From positions 1 to 49,918 of the forward strand of contig DELI01000012.1 of NCBI GenBank assembly GCA_002354335.1: a stretch of DNA of 49,918 bases, in the 5' to 3' direction. This DNA is from Sphingobacterium sp. UBA2700 (lineage in GTDB: Bacteria > Bacteroidota > Bacteroidia > Sphingobacteriales > Sphingobacteriaceae). Positions 47,920 to 49,918 of this stretch are shown piece after piece; position 1 is the first letter of the stretch, and the number at the start of each line of letters is the position of its first letter. A program made the position numbers and the translations under genes. The notes beneath the pieces are model-generated. The model did not search any database. It was not told the DNA's origin and saw nothing but the letters and a program-made list of their open reading frames with translations.

Positions 47920-48921
47920 ATGGAAGATCTCACGACCATCAACATCCAAGAGATGCCTACATTGAGGAAACCCAACAATACAAGGGTGAAATCCGAGTAT
48001 TGTGCCTTTCCGGTCGTGGGGTTGCCGTGGGAAATCACTGCTTGTGAAACCTGCGAAATAGCCCGACAATCACGTAGTTTAGTCGGGGCACATCTCCGCT
48101 TAATTGAAGTGGATGTAAAGTCAAAAACCAGATTGCACTTTTCTATCAAACGACCAAATGCATTTTTATTCTTTTTGCTACGGGGCAAGGTTAGCTTCAG
48201 TAATGAACATGGCCAGTTTTTTAACGAAGTGCAAAGCCCAACTTATTACCTTACCTACGGCCCTTCGGGTAAGTTTATTGCTGAGATGGAAAAAGGCGAA
48301 CATAGTATGCTTATTATTGGGTTGGATAGCGACTGGTTTATGTCATCGGAGACGAATAACTATCCGGCATTTAATCCAATGTTGGAAATGCCAACCACGA
48401 ATTTACATACTCCCATACTTCTGCCTCAAAAAGAAATCACCGCCGAAGTGTGGAAGACCCTCGCACAAATACGAATGGCGGTAGTAGAAAATATTGACGA
48501 TGGATTGAGGGTGTTGAAATGTATCTCCAAGTGTATGCATATCTATCATGAACAGTTAGTTGATCCTAAAGAACTAAATAAATGTGCGGATTTGCTAAAG
48601 GGAGAGATATTGAAAGAACATCTTTCGACATGCTATATGTTTGAGGAAGAATGCAAGATGGAAACCATATTGAAAAAATTAGGCTGGCCAGAGTGGACAT
48701 TGCGGACTGTGGCGAACAGTACCTTTGGATGTTCGGTGGGTAGGTATGTGTCCAAGCTGAGGATGGATAAGGCTATGGACTTATTAGTAAGCACGAATAT
48801 GCTAATACGTGAGATTGCTGTACGGATAGGTTTTTCGTCAGCTATAAGTTTTATCAGAGCCTTCAAGAAACACATGGGTGTCTCCCCAAATGAATACCGC
48901 AACAGAAAAAGGGACGATTAA
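47920..48921 (+). CDS. AraC-family transcriptional regulator
   Basis: The preferred start is ATG 47920 (333 residues); the longer reading from 47833 would place a palindrome inside the gene and adds a poorly matching hydrophobic leader. The C-terminal 100 residues are an AraC-type double helix-turn-helix, here with GRYVSKLRMDKAMDLLVSTN and MLIREIAVRIGFSSAISFIR followed by AFKKHMGVSPNEYR. The N-terminal domain (about 1-200) is a cupin-like sensor of the kind found beside MauE/DUF6520 genes. It is oriented towards those two genes and probably controls them. Confidence 0.88.
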   Translation: MEDLTTINIQEMPTLRKPNNTRVKSEYCAFPVVGLPWEITACETCEIARQSRSLVGAHLRLIEVDVKSKTRLHFSIKRPNAFLFFLLRGKVSFSNEHGQFFNEVQSPTYYLTYGPSGKFIAEMEKGEHSMLIIGLDSDWFMSSETNNYPAFNPMLEMPTTNLHTPILLPQKEITAEVWKTLAQIRMAVVENIDDGLRVLKCISKCMHIYHEQLVDPKELNKCADLLKGEILKEHLSTCYMFEEECKMETILKKLGWPEWTLRTVANSTFGCSVGRYVSKLRMDKAMDLLVSTNMLIREIAVRIGFSSAISFIRAFKKHMGVSPNEYRNRKRDD

Positions 48922-48968
48922 CCGAAACGGAGAGCCGGCCGTAAAAATTGTTTTATTTTCTCTGTTTG

Positions 48969-49003
48969 GGTTAATTTTTAACCGCCTGTCCCTTATAATT
49001 TTG
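48969..49003 (+). promoter_or_regulatory. Candidate promoter and operator for the MauE-like gene
   Basis: TAATTTTG (48996-49003) fits the -7 consensus TAnnTTTG, 23 bases before ATG 49027. Upstream lies a perfect inverted repeat GGTTAA-TTT-TTAACC (48969-48983). The TTTG at 48965-48968 is too far away (27 bases) for a standard -33 element, so an activator such as the AraC-type protein may be needed. Confidence 0.4.
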
Positions 49004-49026
49004 GTAAGACAAAATAAGCAATAGAT

Positions 49027-49557
49027 ATGAAAGCCGTCTACCAAAATAAGCCGTTAAAATCCCGACATTTTAAAAGTTGGTTTTCCTCTAAGTGGGATTG
49101 GTTGAAATCCCGTGAGGGCAAGGAGGCCTTTATCACCTTTACCGTGATGCTTACCATATTGCTGTTTATGTACACAGCGGTAAGCAAGCTACTTCAACAA
49201 AGTGTTTTTGTATTTCAGATGCGTCGTGCACCATTACCCTTGATGCAGAATTTAGCCCCTGTTATCGGGTGGACTGTGCCGATCGTTGAATTGGTGCTTG
49301 TTGTACTGCTCTATTTGAACAGGACACGGTATTTGGGAATGATCTGTTCGCTTATGCTGATGGCATCGTTTGAGGTCTATATCACAGGCATGAAGATAAT
49401 GGAAATGCAGACAGGAATACGATTACCCTGCACCTGCGGTGGGATAATCTCAAATATGGGATGGACGGCACATCTGCTCTTTAATGCCGTGTTTATTTTC
49501 CTCTTGGGATTGTCTATTTATTATGAACGGAAAATGAGGAGATCGGGAACAGTTTAG
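49027..49557 (+). CDS. MauE/DoxX-like redox membrane protein
   Basis: The 176-residue protein has four membrane segments (about 35-55, 72-97, 105-125, 145-162). Between the third and fourth it carries a conserved C-T-C-G-G motif (in LPCTCGGIISNMGW), the pattern of MauE-type proteins, which act in disulfide formation or transfer across the membrane. It lies upstream of a small exported protein with two cysteines, which suggests that its role is to oxidise or mature that product. Confidence 0.8.
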   Translation: MKAVYQNKPLKSRHFKSWFSSKWDWLKSREGKEAFITFTVMLTILLFMYTAVSKLLQQSVFVFQMRRAPLPLMQNLAPVIGWTVPIVELVLVVLLYLNRTRYLGMICSLMLMASFEVYITGMKIMEMQTGIRLPCTCGGIISNMGWTAHLLFNAVFIFLLGLSIYYERKMRRSGTV

Positions 49558-49604
49558 GAATTTTTTAAATAACATATTTTTTTAACTCTTTAAATTGAAT
49601 AGCT

Positions 49605-49889
49605 ATGAAAAAGCTAAGTTTAAAATCAAAACTCCTATTAGGTGCTATCCTAATGGGCGGTACAATCGCAGGTGCTCACGCATTCGTTAACCTGCCAAAT
49701 CCACAAGACCCAACTTATGATTGGGTTGGAGAACCCAATGCCCCGAACAATCCATCAGGCACACTTGACGATCAAACTATCGGACAGGCACTGCTTCATT
49801 TTGGATGTAGCGAGGGAGAAACCCCTTGTGCGAATGGAGAGCGAGTTTCTGGAGAGGGTGATGAATTTGTGACTATCTATTTTGATTAG
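49605..49889 (+). CDS. Small exported Cys-containing protein (DUF6520-like)
   Basis: This 94-residue protein starts with a signal peptide (MKKLSLKSKLLLGAILMGGT followed by IAGAHA) and ends with a short mature region of about 68 residues carrying two cysteines in FGCSEGETPCANGE. The layout matches DUF6520-family small exported proteins that often follow MauE-like genes in Bacteroidota. Its function is unknown. It is 47 bases downstream of the MauE-like gene; further members of the operon are probably outside the window. Confidence 0.75.
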   Translation: MKKLSLKSKLLLGAILMGGTIAGAHAFVNLPNPQDPTYDWVGEPNAPNNPSGTLDDQTIGQALLHFGCSEGETPCANGERVSGEGDEFVTIYFD

Positions 49890-49918
49890 TCAGAAAGGAT
49901 AATAAAAGATATAGGCAC

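Overview
The window looks like a chromosome segment from a Bacteroidota bacterium, most likely a Sphingobacterium or close relative. The grounds are a carotenoid cluster with a fused CrtY(cd) cyclase, a FecI/FecR-SusC/SusD locus, TAnnTTTG-type promoters and a Bacteroidetes-type Tra module with RteC. Species was assigned from gene content only; no search was run.

Region 1 (1-6340) is chromosomal backbone. An unusually repeat-rich leader (1-890) precedes a compact plus-strand operon: MarR-type regulator, crtI, crtB, a small exported protein, crtZ and fused crtYcd, sufficient in principle to take geranylgeranyl-PP to hydroxylated beta-carotene (zeaxanthin-type). The regulator start lies just behind a palindrome that is a good autorepression operator. 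A small minus-strand gene (5626-6094) is split by a one-base frameshift. Near-identical terminator copies in opposite orientation (82-144 and 6265-6328) flank the block.

Region 2 (6345-21121) carries clpB and then a long minus-strand locus: ECF sigma, FecR anti-sigma, SusC/RagA with an STN signalling domain, SusD/RagB, DUF4843-like lipoprotein, PKD-like lipoprotein, M60 (gluzincin) peptidase lipoprotein and a TlpA-type thioredoxin. This reads as a self-inducing outer-membrane uptake system for a peptide or glycoprotein-derived ligand. A tRNA-Thr(TGT) gene closes the region.

Region 3 (about 21.4-34.4 kb) is an AT-rich defence island. It holds a C5-cytosine methyltransferase with an N-terminal MerR-like HTH, convergent with an Eco47II-like restriction enzyme; an OLD-type ABC ATPase/Toprim nuclease beside the latter; a tight four-gene operon of largely undescribed proteins (one with an exact RNxxxH HEPN motif, one resembling pPIWI-associated predicted nucleases, one with weak ADP-ribosyltransferase-like features); and a pair made of a SIR2-like/DUF4917 protein and a large membrane-anchored YobI/KAP-type P-loop NTPase. 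The four-gene operon and the SIR2-NTPase pair are the best candidates for undescribed or poorly described systems.

Region 4 (34.4-47.5 kb) is part of an integrative conjugative element, more GC-rich, on the minus strand: rteC, a small membrane protein, traE, traF, traG, three related TraI-type exported proteins, traJ, traK, a traL-like gene, traM, a DUF3945-like gene, a lipoprotein, a small acidic protein and a J-domain protein. No relaxase, coupling protein, integrase, or traN-traQ is seen in the window.

Region 5 (47.8-49.9 kb) has plus-strand cargo: an AraC-family regulator, a MauE/DoxX-like membrane protein and a small exported DUF6520-like Cys-containing peptide, probably continuing beyond the window.
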